From assembly GCA_048013815.1 (NCBI GenBank), contig CM106585.1, positions 5,642,001-5,706,000 on the forward strand: 64,000 bases of DNA. The letters run 5' to 3'. This document shows positions 21,011 to 33,496 of the stretch, piece by piece (the stretch's first letter is position 1; each line of letters begins with the position of its first letter). Below the pieces are notes generated by a model. It was given only the letters and a program-made list of their open reading frames with translations. It had not been told where the DNA came from and made no database searches. The DNA is from Setoptus koraiensis (taxonomy: Eukaryota; Arthropoda). The translations under genes and the position numbers were made by a program.

Positions 21011-22447
21011 CTAGTAGATGCCGCCGTGCAGTATGAGGAAGCTCTTGCGCCTAAGCGGGCGCCCGTCGAACATCACCGGCGACGAGTCGATCTGGTTCTC
21101 GAGGTGATTGTTGATGTTCTTGCTGTTCAATCGAATTTTCTTCTGCTTCTCGAAATCGCTCAAATTTATCCTGCCGTCCGTGAATCGAAATATCTTTGGC
21201 CACACCTTGGCGCCTGGCGCGCTCAGCGACCCCGGTCCGCCGGCGCCGCCCGGGGCCGCGTCCACCGGCTGCACGTTTGAGTGGGCCGAGTGGTCGCCGC
21301 GCTGCGGTCCGTCAAACGGAGTATGAAAGCCGGGAATGCCCGCCAGGCCCGGTCCCAGTCCGAAGGGCAGGCCCGGCCCGAGTCCGTTGCTGTCCAGACT
21401 GTTTGAGGACGCTTGTTTCGGGTGCGGGCCGCCCGCGCCGCCGCCGCCGAACATGCCGCCGAATGGCGAGCCGCCGGGCTGTTGCGGGCCGGGCACGGCC
21501 AGCGCCAGCGGATTCAATTCTTGGCCCGCCTGCAATTGATTAGATAGTTGTCGGCGCTGAAATAGAGCGTTCATGGCCGCCTGATGATGGCGCCCATTGA
21601 CCGCAACGGCGTCGTCCATGGCGCTGTGCGGATCTTGGTTGTTGCTGTTGTCGGCCTGGCCGTTGCTGGTGGCGCCGCCACCCTGGATGCTGCCAAAGGG
21701 TGACGCTGAATGCTGATCGTTGAAAAAGTTGAGCATTTCCGCCGGCGCGGACATGTGCGCATGATGCGGGTGATGATGGTGATGGCCGTGGGCCATGGGC
21801 GGCGCTAGCGGCTCGTTGAAGAACGACGCAATGGGCTGCCGGGTGGCCGCCATGGGCGTCTGGAGGGCGGCGGAAGTGGTGGCCGTGTTGTAGTCTGAGT
21901 CGTCGCCGTTGTCGGTGGCTGGCGCATTGTTGTTGTTGTTGCTGTTGTGTGTCCTGTGAATGATAAATTGGCGCTGCCTGCTAATGGTGCCCGCATGGCC
22001 CGCTTGGCCGGGCAGTTCGTCGTCTTCGGCGACCGCGTTGGTCGGGCCGCTCGCCATTTCGGGCGCGCCAGCGGAGCCGCCAAGCGACGGGTCGCCGGCC
22101 CCAAGGGCGCCGGCGGCCGCTTGCGGGCTGGACGAGCCGTCGTCGTCGTTCTCTTCGGCGTAGCTGGCGTCGCTGGGCGACCCGTCCGCTTGGTCTGCGT
22201 CACCGTCGCCCAGCGAGCTGCTGTCCGCGCCGGAACTGCTGACGCACTGAACCAGGCCCACGAGGTACGGGTAGAGCGGCGGCTGGCCGGCACTTGTGAG
22301 CGCCGGCCTCAGCAGCGGGCCGGCGTCGCGGGCCACCGACTGGCACAATAGTGTGGCCAGCGCGGCCACCAGTACGGATTTGCATAGCGCAACGTGCAGC
22401 TGCGAGCTGGCCAGCGTGTTGCGTTTGTTTGGCGCGGGGCTCGGCAT
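21011..22447 (-). CDS. Secreted low-complexity protein, possible peptide precursor
   Basis: 478-aa single-exon frame of unrecognised family. A hydrophobic segment at residues ~22-40 (VALCKSVLVAALATLLCQSV) followed by ARDAG looks like a signal peptide. Residues ~45-410 are low-complexity: Gly/Ala/Ser/Pro-rich with Asn, His and Asp runs (NNNNN near 170, HHHHHPHH near 220). The last ~65 residues are different: balanced, charged and apparently folded or conserved, with IFRFTDGRINLSDFEKQKK, then MFDGRPLRRK and the terminal SFLILHGGIY. KK and RRK are potential convertase sites. Evidence that it is a gene: signal peptide, compositional shift to a normal-looking C-terminus, and a poly(A) signal 160 bp past the stop. 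Plus-strand frames across it are likely by-products of high GC. Function not assigned. Confidence 0.65.
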   Translation of the reverse strand: MPSPAPNKRNTLASSQLHVALCKSVLVAALATLLCQSVARDAGPLLRPALTSAGQPPLYPYLVGLVQCVSSSGADSSSLGDGDADQADGSPSDASYAEENDDDGSSSPQAAAGALGAGDPSLGGSAGAPEMASGPTNAVAEDDELPGQAGHAGTISRQRQFIIHRTHNSNNNNNAPATDNGDDSDYNTATTSAALQTPMAATRQPIASFFNEPLAPPMAHGHHHHHPHHAHMSAPAEMLNFFNDQHSASPFGSIQGGGATSNGQADNSNNQDPHSAMDDAVAVNGRHHQAAMNALFQRRQLSNQLQAGQELNPLALAVPGPQQPGGSPFGGMFGGGGAGGPHPKQASSNSLDSNGLGPGLPFGLGPGLAGIPGFHTPFDGPQRGDHSAHSNVQPVDAAPGGAGGPGSLSAPGAKVWPKIFRFTDGRINLSDFEKQKKIRLNSKNINNHLENQIDSSPVMFDGRPLRRKSFLILHGGIY

Positions 22448-22740
22448 TTGTTTGGCCTGTGTTTGTTGTGTTGGTTTGTTGATCGGCCCGCTGTTTCGGC
22501 CCGTTGGTCGGCCCGCTGTTTCGGGCGGTTATTTGGGCCCGTCGGCGCTGCTGCCAATCGCTGGCTCGCTGGTCATAAATGGGGGCCGATTTCGGGCCGG
22601 GATCGTCGCTCGGTTCTCGCGCCGGACTCTGCTCAAATGTGCGCCGAGTTTCTTCTGCTCGAATGTGCGCCGATTTTCTGTGGCTTCGTGCGCCGATTCT
22701 CTCAGTTGTCGCCGTGATTTTCTCGGTCGGCGCCGATGGG

Positions 22741-22860
22741 CGAAACCCGCGAAACTGCGACTATGGCGAAAACTGCGACGACTGCGAATATCGCGATAGA
22801 TGCGAATGTCGCGATAGTTGCGAATGTCGCGAAAACGGCGAGTATTGCGAAATTGGCCTC
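22741..22860. repeat. Degenerate repeat based on TGCGAATGTCGCGATAG
   Basis: About 120 bp built from units of about 9 and 17 bp around GCGAA and CGCGA words, with strong CpG content. Confidence 0.6.
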
Positions 22861-23779
22861 GAAATCAGAGTTCGCACTGCGACTCGCCTAGCGAAAGGGG
22901 AACTGCGTTTCTGTCGGTCGCGATCGTTGCGTCGGGACACTGTCAGCGGGCGCCTTTTCTTCTTGCGCTTCTTGGGTCGCTTGTGCGCGGTCTTCTTCAA
23001 CTTGTGTCGTTGCTTTATCTGCCTCTTCTTTTGCCTGTTCTGTTGCCGTCTCACTAATTGCATCACTTTTGTCACGAGTGGCCTCCGACACGATGGGCTG
23101 TTGCTGCTGCTGCTGCAAGCTGGCCGCTGCAATCATGTGGCGCGTTGCTGCATGCTGCTGTTTGCACTGTCGAGTTGTCGAGTTGGGGGCGGCTTGCTGA
23201 TTGGCGAATTCACTAGTTCGGTTCGATTCGGTTCACTGTGGTTCGGTTCGGTTCACTGTGGTTCGGTTTGCGTTTGTTTGTTCGCTGTTGACACTGATCG
23301 TTGATCGGCGATGCTGACTGATGACTGACGACTGATGACCGATGGCGGATCTCTGACGGTGTCACACTGATTCGGGTTGGCGGTGCGGATTCTAAACGCC
23401 GATTCGCGATGCTGACTGGTGACCGTGCTGCGGCCACTCTGATGCGGCGACTGCGTTGTGGCGACTGCGATGTGGCGCGGGCGTTCGGGCGCGCGGCTGG
23501 CCGGGCTTGTTCGGGCCGATTGCTCGCGATAACTCAGTTCGGAAATATTTGCCCGCGATAACTCAGTTCGGAAATATTTTCTTTTTCTTGTTCAGTTCGC
23601 GCAATAACTGTCGCTATTGGCACTTGTTGTTATTATGCCGCCTGTCGCAGTGTGATCACAGTGTGATGTGACAAGCTCTGGTGTGTGGTTAGCACGTTGC
23701 CAGGGCAACGAGTGACGCAAATAATATTAACTTTGCTGCCGACACAAACGCCAACAGCAAATTGCCTGACTACTTTTGG

Positions 23780-23803
23780 TTGTGTGTGTGTGTGTGTGTG
23801 TGT
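23780..23803. repeat. (GT)12 microsatellite
   Basis: Uninterrupted GT dinucleotide run. Confidence 0.9.
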
Positions 23804-24694
23804 ATCTTTAATTAAAACATGTTTGTTTCGGCCCAAGAGCAGCCTTGTTCGCACTGTCGTTCGTTAGGCCAGCGACTGTGGGCCAGCGAGCTTGCCAATT
23901 GACGCCAAGATTGGAATTGTAACTCAACTGATATGTTGAACACTTTTCGCCTGTCGCTGCTGCTGCTGCGGCCGCACTAGTAACTAAATAATAACTGAAT
24001 AATGACTCAAGAATGACTGAATAATAAACACACACTAAATAATAACTAAATCGAGAGAGGGCTCGCTAGCACAGCTGAGCACAGGCGAGCGCGGCTGAGC
24101 TCAGGTGAGCGCAAACAGGCACAGGTGAGCGCGGCTAATGCACGGCTGCGCGGCCGGGTATAGCCAGTTAGCGGACGGCTGGATGGCGGCGGCGTCGGCG
24201 GCCTGATTCTGCTGATAGCAATAACAATTCTTCTAATAGTAATAATAACGATTCTTCTAATAACAACTCCACTAATAGTTGCGGCGACAAATTCAAGTTT
24301 AATTTATCATTTGCAGCCGCTCGCTGCACTCAAGTGAGCCGCCGCTAGTGGCGCTGGCAAGCGAGTGGGCGCGGCGATTGTTGTTGTCGTTGTTGTTTAT
24401 TATCGCTGGTTGTTGCTGCTGTTGTTGGCGTTGCTGCTGTTGTCGCTGTTGTCGCACTTGTTGCTGTTGCTGTCTGTCGTTGTTGCGCCCGCTCGCTCGC
24501 TATCTGCTTGTTGTTGTTTGCTGTAACTGTTATTGTTGTTGTGACCGTCACTTATCCAGATAATTTATATTACGACTTGTATTGTGATTTGCAATGATAT
24601 ACTGGCGCCAATTAATTACCGTCGCCGATTGAGCACGAGCTTGCCGTTTGCGAATTCCCGGCGAACTGTCGCCACTGTCTTAGACAGTGTCTAT

Positions 24695-24696
<2 letters not shown>

Positions 24697-24741
<45 letters not shown>
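24697..24741. repeat. (GT)22 microsatellite
   Basis: Uninterrupted GT run of 45 bp. Confidence 0.92.
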
Positions 24742-24744
<3 letters not shown>

Positions 24745-25828
24745 GCTGCTCGCACCATCAAGTTGGCACCTAGTCAAGTGGGCTCATATGAGACTCACAT
24801 TATGAGTCATGCGCATTGTGCTGCACGCCAGAGGCCGGGTGCCGGGCGGCCGGCCCGTAACGGGCCGCTAGCATCCGGCCGCCGTGTTCTATTATTAACC
24901 GCTGGCGAGCCCGGCCAAAGGCGCGGCTCAGGGCGTGCACCTTGGCCGGCTGGCCCGGCGACCGGGCGCAACCGAGCGCTCGGTGTGCCCGCTCACTGTG
25001 AGTTGTTGGTTGGTTGGTGTGTGCCCATGCAAAAGCTGGCGAGCGCGCGACACCCGGGCGAGAGTTGTCTCGCCGGCCAGCACTGGACAGACGAGTCTGG
25101 CCAAATGCGTCTCGCCAAGCGGCCCAGCGGCCGAGCGGCGGCCTGGCCAGCCAAGAGTGAAGCGCTGTGGTGGCCGGCCGAGCGTAACGGACACTGGTCA
25201 AGTGTGTAAAAGTGTCCAGCCGTTAAGTTGGGTCAGTTAGCGGTGGTCGCATTGGCAGTCGCATTGGCAGTTGCAGTTGCGCCGTGCCATTGATCTGGCC
25301 ATTGTCCATGACTTGATGATATGATGAGCGTCGCACACAACAACAACAACGGCGCCACTGCCACCGTTGTTGCGTGAGCCGGCCCGCCGCTGCCAGCCAC
25401 TATGGCCATTTTTATTTATTTGGCCGGCCTCGCCGTCACGCCGTCGCTCGGCTAACGGGCTAACGGCCCGTCGGCAGCCCACGACAACAGCGCCACAGGT
25501 TAATGGTGTCAAGCTGGCTGGCCTGTCGCCTGTCGCCCTGTCTCGCCAAAGATAAAAGATTATCAGAGATTAGAATTAATTCTCGCCAGCTCGCTCGCCG
25601 TCTCGCTTCATTCGGCAGCCCGATGTGCGGTGTGCGTGTGTGTGTGTGTGTGTTTGTGTGTGGCGACTTATTGCCCATAATAAACATGACAAACATAATA
25701 AATATCTCTAAATAAACCGGCGCCGCTCGCTCGCTGTTGTCGGTGTGTGCGGTGCGGCCCACGACGGTCCGACGCAGCGACCGACAGTGCGCATCGTCCG
25801 CCCACGACGAGAGTCGCGCGCCCTCTGC

Positions 25829-25894
25829 ACTCCAGAGTGCGGACGGTGCAGACGGGTCTGGACTCCAGAGTGCGGACGGTGCAGACGGGTCTGG
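25829..25894. repeat. Exact 33-bp tandem duplication
   Basis: Two adjacent identical 33-bp units starting ACTCCAGAGTGCGGACGG (25829-25861 and 25862-25894). The lack of divergence suggests a recent event. Confidence 0.85.
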
Positions 25895-26144
25895 ACGGGG
25901 CCGGCCGACGGCGCGCACTGTGGCCCACTGTTGCGCAACGTTTGCAAACATTGTTACGTCATCACGCCAGCGCGTTATCGCTTATGGTCACACCATCGCG
26001 GGCTCGCCTCAGTCGCCTGTCGCCTGTTGCCTGTTGTTGCAACAGGCCGAACGGGTTGTCGGCTCGCTAAAAACACTTGTTGTTGTTGCCAAAATCACTT
26101 GTTGTTGCTGCGACAACCACTCGTTGTTGTAGTGAAAATCACCC

Positions 26145-26298
<154 letters not shown>

Positions 26299-26492
26299 CG
26301 GTTGTCGCGCAACTGGCTCGTGCCATGCCATCCGTGCGCGCCGAAAGCCCGGGCCGATTGGCACGGCGCACAGTGGACAATTTCTGTGCCCGGCAACCGC
26401 TGGTCAGTGTCTGCGCCAGAGGCGAGTGGCGCTCGCCATGAACAGATAAATGCGAGACTCGTTTGGCGCGTGACGGACAACGCAACAAACAG

Positions 26493-26525
26493 GTGATTTG
26501 TCACAGATGATCTGTGACAGATCAC
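26493..26525. repeat. 33-nt palindrome/hairpin
   Basis: TGTCACAGAT (26499-26508) and ATCTGTGACA (26510-26519) are perfect 10-bp arms around a single G. The outer GTGAT (26493-26497) and ATCAC (26521-26525) extend the symmetry past one mismatched pair. Confidence 0.8.
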
Positions 26526-27040
26526 TCGAAACCAGCCAGTTTCGCGCCACACACTGTGCCCGTGAGCAGCGGAAAGGCGTCGCTTTGGGCGCAAACTGAC
26601 CCATGGGCCAATTACGAGCCAATTACGAGTGACGAGCACACCTTGGGACGCCACCTACCAATTTGGTTTGGTAGTACCTTTGTCTGGTTTTACCACTGCC
26701 ACTACTGCTGTTGTAGTGTCACTAGTTTACTTGTACCTATACCTACACTTATACCCGTAAGTACCAGAGCTCGCGCATGCCCGTTACACAACAGGTATCA
26801 ACAGGCATTACGCAACAGGTAAGTGCACTAACAAGTATGATAACATGGCAACCGTTGTGAGACAGTTGTGCGCATCATGCGCACGACCCGCTCGCATCAT
26901 TAGTTGCGTCATTAGCGTGGTGAGCGTCATCATTAGCGATCATCGGCCGCTGATGATCATCATGCGACACTCACTGGCCGCTGTCGCTGGTCGCTGGTCA
27001 CTGGTCAGCGACGGTTGTCGCCACGATGCTCATGCGCCAC

Positions 27041-27077
27041 AACGAGCCACCATGAGCCACCATGAGCCACCATGAGC
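27041..27077. repeat. 12-bp tandem repeat CCACCATGAG-type
   Basis: Three copies of GAGCCACCATGA-like 12-bp units. Confidence 0.7.
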
Positions 27078-27416
27078 GGCGATAGCTGCACACCCTGCCG
27101 CCAATATCAAGAGTATGACGTAATATGGAGAGCGTGACATAAATGTGCCACTGACTCACAGTGTTGAGCTGACTGTCGGCGATTGCATCTGTGTGCCGCT
27201 GTGTGTGCATCGATTGTCGCGCAGAGCGGCCGCACAAGTTGTCGGCTGTGCCCGCCGACGGGCGAGCCGCTGACCAGAGCCAGACGAGATCGGCTACTCA
27301 TTACAGTGGCACATTGCCCGAGGAGACGCTGCGGCGTTCGTCGCGGTGCGCTCGGCATGCCAGCCACGACACTGTCGCACTGCACACTGCACTAGATATA
27401 AATAGCTGCCACCGTT

Positions 27417-27474
27417 ACGCCGTCACACCGTCATACCGTCGCACCGTTATACCGTTATGCCGTCATACCGTCAT
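27417..27474. repeat. 8-bp minisatellite, unit ACCGTCAT
   Basis: About seven degenerate copies (ACCGTCAC, ACCGTCGC, ACCGTTAT and similar). Confidence 0.7.
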
Positions 27475-27498
27475 AGTGGCCATTAGCGGTGGCAGCGT

Positions 27499-27556
27499 CA
27501 CAAGTGTCAGCTGTGTCACCTGTATCAGCTGTGTCAGCTGTGGCAGCTGTGTCACA
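27499..27556. repeat. 9-bp minisatellite, unit GTCAGCTGT
   Basis: About six degenerate copies, each with an E-box-like CAGCTG or close variant. Confidence 0.7.
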
Positions 27557-27887
27557 TGGCACAGGTAGAGGGCACAGTGACAGACGGTGATGCGACAGTT
27601 TGGCTTGGCCAACGCCAATTCTGTGCCGAGTCGCATCGCCTCTGTGGAGCGCACGCTGCCAGTCGGCGTTGTTGCGTTCGTCGATGTTGCGCCAACTGGA
27701 GCCACAATCCACAGGCAGCGATCTTAACACTGTCAGGCTGACAGAGCGGCTCTTGTCACGGGCCAGCCCCGACCGGCCGGCCATTGTTGGCCGGACGGCG
27801 CGTTGAGCCGCCGCATCGCAACGTCGAAGCGTCACGTGAGCGTTCGGCCGGCTTGCCGGCCCCATCCAATTCGAACCCGTCTGAGCT

Positions 27888-27960
27888 GACGCGACCGACG
27901 CGACTGACGCGACTGACGCAACTGACGCGAATGACGCGAATGACAGAACCGACGCAGCCA
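27888..27960. repeat. 9-bp minisatellite, unit TGACGCGAC
   Basis: Eight degenerate copies; the ACGCGA core is CpG-rich. Confidence 0.75.
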
Positions 27961-30367
27961 CACACAAGACCGATGCAATTGACGCAACCGAAAGTGCCGC
28001 CCGCCGCTGGCCGCGCCACCGACCGATGCGAAATGCGAAATATTGAGCGACAATAGCGCAGTTGGGTAGCGCTGTCGCGATGCTCGCCATTGTGCGCGCG
28101 AGTGCACAAACGGACAAGTGGATAAACGGACTAACGGACAAATGGAGTGTGTGACACACTTATTAGCGCAGATGAGGTCATCGGTGCCACATAATGACAC
28201 TCTCGCTCCCTCGTTGGCTCGCTCTCTCTCTCGCTGGCCCGCTCTCCGCTGGCAAGTCGGCGTAACGGTCCATTGTTCGCCCGGCTGGCACTTGTGAGCC
28301 GACGCAGCGTCGGCCGGCCCGCAAACTGGATGCGCTCGCCGGCGCAACAACGAGCGAAAAACGGCGACAGACACAATGACACCTGTCGCGCCTGTAATAT
28401 GTGGCAGCGCTGCCTGACATTAGTATGTGTATAATGTGTGATGCAAGCGAGCACAGGTGACCGAGTGAAAATGGCACTTGTCGGCGCGATCGGCGGCCGC
28501 TTGGCAGCGAGTCGCAGTGCTGGCAGCATTGTCGTGTCATGTTGTGGCCATTGTCGCTTTCACACACCGTTACACAACAAAATGCATCGCGGCTTTTGTG
28601 TGGCTGCTTTTGTGTCGCAGCTCCAACACTCACAAAGGCCAAGCGCTGTCGTTGTTGGGCTCTCACGGCTCCAAAGGGCTCAACGCCGACGGGCCGGCAA
28701 GCCGACGGCCGACCAGCTGACGGGCTCGGCGGAGTCGGGCTCGGCGGCGCAACGGAGACCGGCCCAGCGACAGCGCGATACCCGCATGTCGCGCGATTGC
28801 GGCTACAATGGCCGCCGGCTCGAAATAGCAGCTCCCCGAGCAGCGACCGATTGTCTCCGGTTTGCCGGCCGCCGGGCCGTTTCATGGCTGTTGCAATGTC
28901 GTTACGCTTGTCGCGACTTGCACTCGCTTTATATACGTTTTATATATAGACACACAAGGCCTGTGTGTGCGGTTGCCACAATGCACCGTTGCACACAAAG
29001 CGAGCGCTATTGTGATCAGCGGCTTGCAGCCAATTCGACAGGTGAGACGGCGACACGGCCAGAGATGCAGCCAAGGTTAAGCTAGACGGCGAGCAACGTC
29101 GACGGGAATTTTTCTTTTTTCTTTCGCTACATTTCAGTTGTCGCTCGATACTCAACTGCAGTTGCGACTCGCAACTTGCGAGAGTCGAGAGTTGAGAGTT
29201 GTGCACTTTGCAGTGTTTTATTGGCGCCGTTTGTCGCCAATGAAACACTCGTTATTTCGTTCGCAGCGCTCGCAAGTTGTCGTTTCGTTGTTTTCAACGG
29301 GCCCAATTCAGACAACAGCCCATTGACACAACGAAACGAACACACTCTGTGCGCGCCAACAAGTGACTTACGTAACAATACGGGCTGCCAACTGAACAAT
29401 GTTGCTGTTGTCGCGGACGATATGCGGCGGCGGCGGCGGCATTGTGTGTCGCTCAAAACTCGAGCACTTGTTGCAGTCGACTTGTCGCAACGCGCGGATC
29501 AATCACAACCTGCCAGTCACTAATCGCATGTCGATACTGCGTACGGTCGAAGGCATCGGCAGATTTGCGCACGGCACGCAAGTTAGCGCACTGCGGCCAC
29601 TATTGGCCAACACGAGCCGCGCAAACCGACCGAGCCATTGACGATGATTGACCGATTTCGCTAGACACACACTACAATGACAAATGATAATCTGATTCAT
29701 TGAGTGCGATTGTCTCGCACATACGCCACTCGCCCATCGCAAATTGATTGCACTCGAAGCCGGCCAAGCGACTGTTTTGTGTCGCTGTTGGCGTTATATC
29801 TGTTTTGTGCACGGTGGCCCGTTAACCGGCTGCACACCATAGCGCACACACCGGCACAAACCAGCAGATATGACACAGCCAGCGACGCAAACACTGGCTG
29901 GCTGCATCAAGACCGACATTACAGGTGTGAGTGAGAGCGACAGAGTGTGAACGCACAATCAATCGACCGACTGAATAATGTTGCATGATAAGACGCGACG
30001 CAACGTGACGAGACGAGACGTGACGTAATGCAACTTAACGCCACGCCAAGCCGCCAACCAGGTGAGCTCATGAGCATAAGTTACACGCACGCAGTGGGGG
30101 CATTAGCGGCTCACACTGGTCGTAGCTGCAACTCTCGTTGCTGCCAATCAAAACAACGAGCGCGCCGTTGTTGTCGCTCATAATCGCCCTGTCAGATTGT
30201 TGTTGTTGTTGTTGTTGTCGAGGCTGGCAAGGCGCGTGCGGCTCTCGCCAACAACGACGATCCCTAACGGCACACACACACACACACACAGGTAAGACAC
30301 ACACAGCATAGATTGTTATGGTGGTGGCAAAACGTAACTGTAAGGTCTGTGCGTTTGTTTGCTTAGA

Positions 30368-30462
30368 GGATAGATCCGTCCAATCTGATCCAATCTGATC
30401 CTATCCGATCCGATCCAATCCGATTCAATCCAATCCTTTCCAATCCGATCCTTTCCAATCCA
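30368..30462. repeat. GATCC/CAATC degenerate repeat
   Basis: About 95 bp of 5- and 10-bp units such as CCAATCTGAT and CCAATCCGAT. Confidence 0.75.
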
Positions 30463-31100
30463 ACAACAACTTGCGTCCAACTTTCCAAAACTAACATACA
30501 TTGTAGTGCGACCAGTAACGGTCAGTGCATTAACCATTAATGCACATAAAGCAATCGACCTGAGCGACGCAACAACAGCCAGCAACAACAACAAGACACT
30601 TGTAATGGTGTTTCCACAATCGGCTACACAGGTCAAACAAAGAACTTTATGGTAGTGGTCAGCCCGGCCAGTGTCGGTTTGGTGGTCAAGCTCTAGGCGT
30701 CTAACTGTTCATTATCAATGCTTATTGTCGTCATCGTCCACTGTTGCTGGACGACACACTGGACAGCGAGAAAGATCGTTCAAGTTCAAGTGAGGAAAAG
30801 TGAGCATGATCAATTTTCAAATCCCTTGCCCAGGATAATCTATTTGCCCCCTATCTATTCATGACTCTCTCTGCCCCTCTCGCACTTGATTTGCTCGTTG
30901 CAGTTGTTGTTGTTGTCGTTGTTGCGCCTGCTGCTGTCGCTGTTGTTGATTTTGATTTTGTGCTAGCCCTGGCCGCTCGTTATTGCGCCTTAAATAGAGC
31001 CCCTCCTATCACACGACTTGCGCCAGCTTTTTCTGATTTTTATATTACACACACATACACACAGAATAAGATGATGAGAAGATCAAACGAAAGTCACCTT

Positions 31101-31202
31101 CGCCTGTCCTCACCTGTTTCTTTCTTGTTCGAAGTAAAACATTTGCCACTAGTATTGCTCATTTCGATACATACGCACACTGTTGAAAAATATCCCATGA
31201 TA

Positions 31203-31233
<31 letters not shown>

Positions 31234-33496
31234 CGTCTCTGTATATGATCTGGCTATGATTGCAATCGTGATCATTGGCTCTACCAACATGTTATTATTG
31301 TTACATGTACTATTATGTAACCTATCTCGTCGGCTCGCTCAACATTATCTTAGCTGGCTCAAACTAATAAGATAATAAGCTAACTAGCTAACAAACTACA
31401 AATGTTTTATGAGTGCAGCAAATGATTGCTACTTTCTCTCATGATGATCAACACAAGCCATACACTGATCGCACTGGCCGTAGACGTTCAACAACCTCCA
31501 ACAACAAAAACAACAACATGGCTAACTAAATTTATCTAACCTTTCTATCTAAAGCTAGCGCATTTGTTACCGACAAATAGATGAAGTTGCTCCAATTGCT
31601 CAGTATTAGCGCTACTACTACTACTACTATTTGTGAATATTGCCTCGCGCCCCCATTATGGCCTTATCATACGCCTATAGCTATCGACTGGAATACATTA
31701 CTATCAATTGATATTGATTCGTTTTGACTGGGTAACAATTTCACGAGATCGACTCTACTTCAACTATCAACTTTGACGCTGCTTATTTTCTTGCAATTCG
31801 TCTGTATGTCTTTTTATGCAAATGACTAGACACAAAGGCTACAATTTCGATGTGCAGCTTTCGCAAGGCAAAACAAGCTAGAGAAAGAGAGAGAGAGGAA
31901 GGAGGGGGGCAGCAAAAACAAAATAGACACACAAGGCCATATAATGAGAGATAGCACCGAAGGAATTAAGGTATTCGGGAATTTCAAAATATAAACAATT
32001 GCTACTGGGTGTCATTGTCAACATATATACACAAATATACTCATTTGCGAAGCCACAGTAGCATCATGCATAATGAATGTCAAGCCAGAGGACAATTACA
32101 ACAACGGAAAGGCCTTATCTTAATTACTCATCTTCTTTACAACAAACAAATCTCTTTTTATCTCACTGTACTCACTAGATCATCACTCACGCTGGTACAA
32201 CAAACACTTTCTGTGCCTCTCTGACAGAATAATCAAATGCTTGCTGAGCTTGTTTGCTGATTGCGAATCGGTCAGCTAATTACTTTTGGTCGAATAATGC
32301 CAGTCATCATCAACTTAATTTGCTGTCATAGCAACAAGAGTAGCCATTGTCATACTTGAGTTAATGGTGACATAATATCAAGCTAAACTTGAATTGGTAA
32401 AACAACTTGCCGTTGGCACGATGGGAAAACTTCCAAAGTGAGCAGCTAGCTCAGATAATGAACTGCCTTTTCGTATACATACTCGTAAAAATACAACAGG
32501 TCTAGTCCAATTAAATGTTGATCCTGACTTTGTTGACTTTGTTCAGTTGCAACATGATAAATTGAATGGCAGCAGTAGCAACAACAGCAACAATGACAAT
32601 TGTCTGACTGAAATATCAAAAATGATTTGTGAGATTGATCATCTTCATAATTAGGAATGGTGCATTTGATCGTTACAATGTCGGGCTACTTTCCGTTCTC
32701 GTAGTCTTCGCACTTCCAACTTTCAACAGTCTAGCAAATCATACTCTGGCTTCAGATAGATTACATTACCCATCTTATCTTGTTAATGATGGACAAGGTT
32801 TGAGTTGTCTATGCTACATTTTCATTAACGCTATAATAATTATATTAGCAAACAGTCGTCTACCCTCGAGGAGACACAAAATACACGAGAGATAAGCGAT
32901 ATCTTGTTAGCAGCGAATACGAGATGAATTCATGCTCATACTGATTGCAACTCGAGCCTTGAATCGAATGATGCCAGCTTGACTTGGCAGTTGTATCATT
33001 CTGAGTTGTTCACTTGAGTCGCAAACAATTTCTTACGCTCATCCTTCGATGAAAGAAGGATCCGATCGGAAGTATTGTTCAGCACCGATTTGTCTATCCT
33101 CCTGTCGTGTGACCATTTGCAGAATTGTGAATTTGAACTACCGCTGAAATTACAAAAAAAAAACATTCACAGTGGTAAATCAACAATATATCCTCCTGGT
33201 TCTACAAGATCCATTAAAATTGGAGGTTTAAAATCCAATTTGAATCGATTGGTGAGGCTTTGATCGAGAAAGATTTCAGGATCTGCTTCAATCAGCTCGA
33301 GAATTAATCTCAAATAATCTAATTAACGGTATTAAGAGTTTTGCAAATGCAAATACTTTATCAGACTACAACAATTTTTGGTAACAAAATGCACAATAAA
33401 ATCCAGTCTCTTGTCATGGCTTTCCGCGTAGGCCATCTATAATATAAAAAGAAAGTGTATAATTGAAATAACTACAATATAAATGTCAGCATGGGC
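31101..33496. other. Intergenic, AT-rich, no gene recognised
   Basis: Composition returns to AT-rich. It contains a (CT)15 run (31203-31233) and short frames of no recognisable family (32009-32224, 32629-32895). The part nearest 33.4 kb is probably the 3' UTR of the filamin-repeat gene. Confidence 0.5.

Noticed and set aside
21196-22351. Plus-strand frames opposite the secreted-protein gene
   Set aside because: Antisense shadows of a GC-rich coding region; the minus strand has the signal peptide and the poly(A) signal.
27455-28885. Long minus-strand frames (180-235 codons)
   Set aside because: Composed of Ser/Ala/Arg/Val runs from minisatellites; overlapping frames are equally open.
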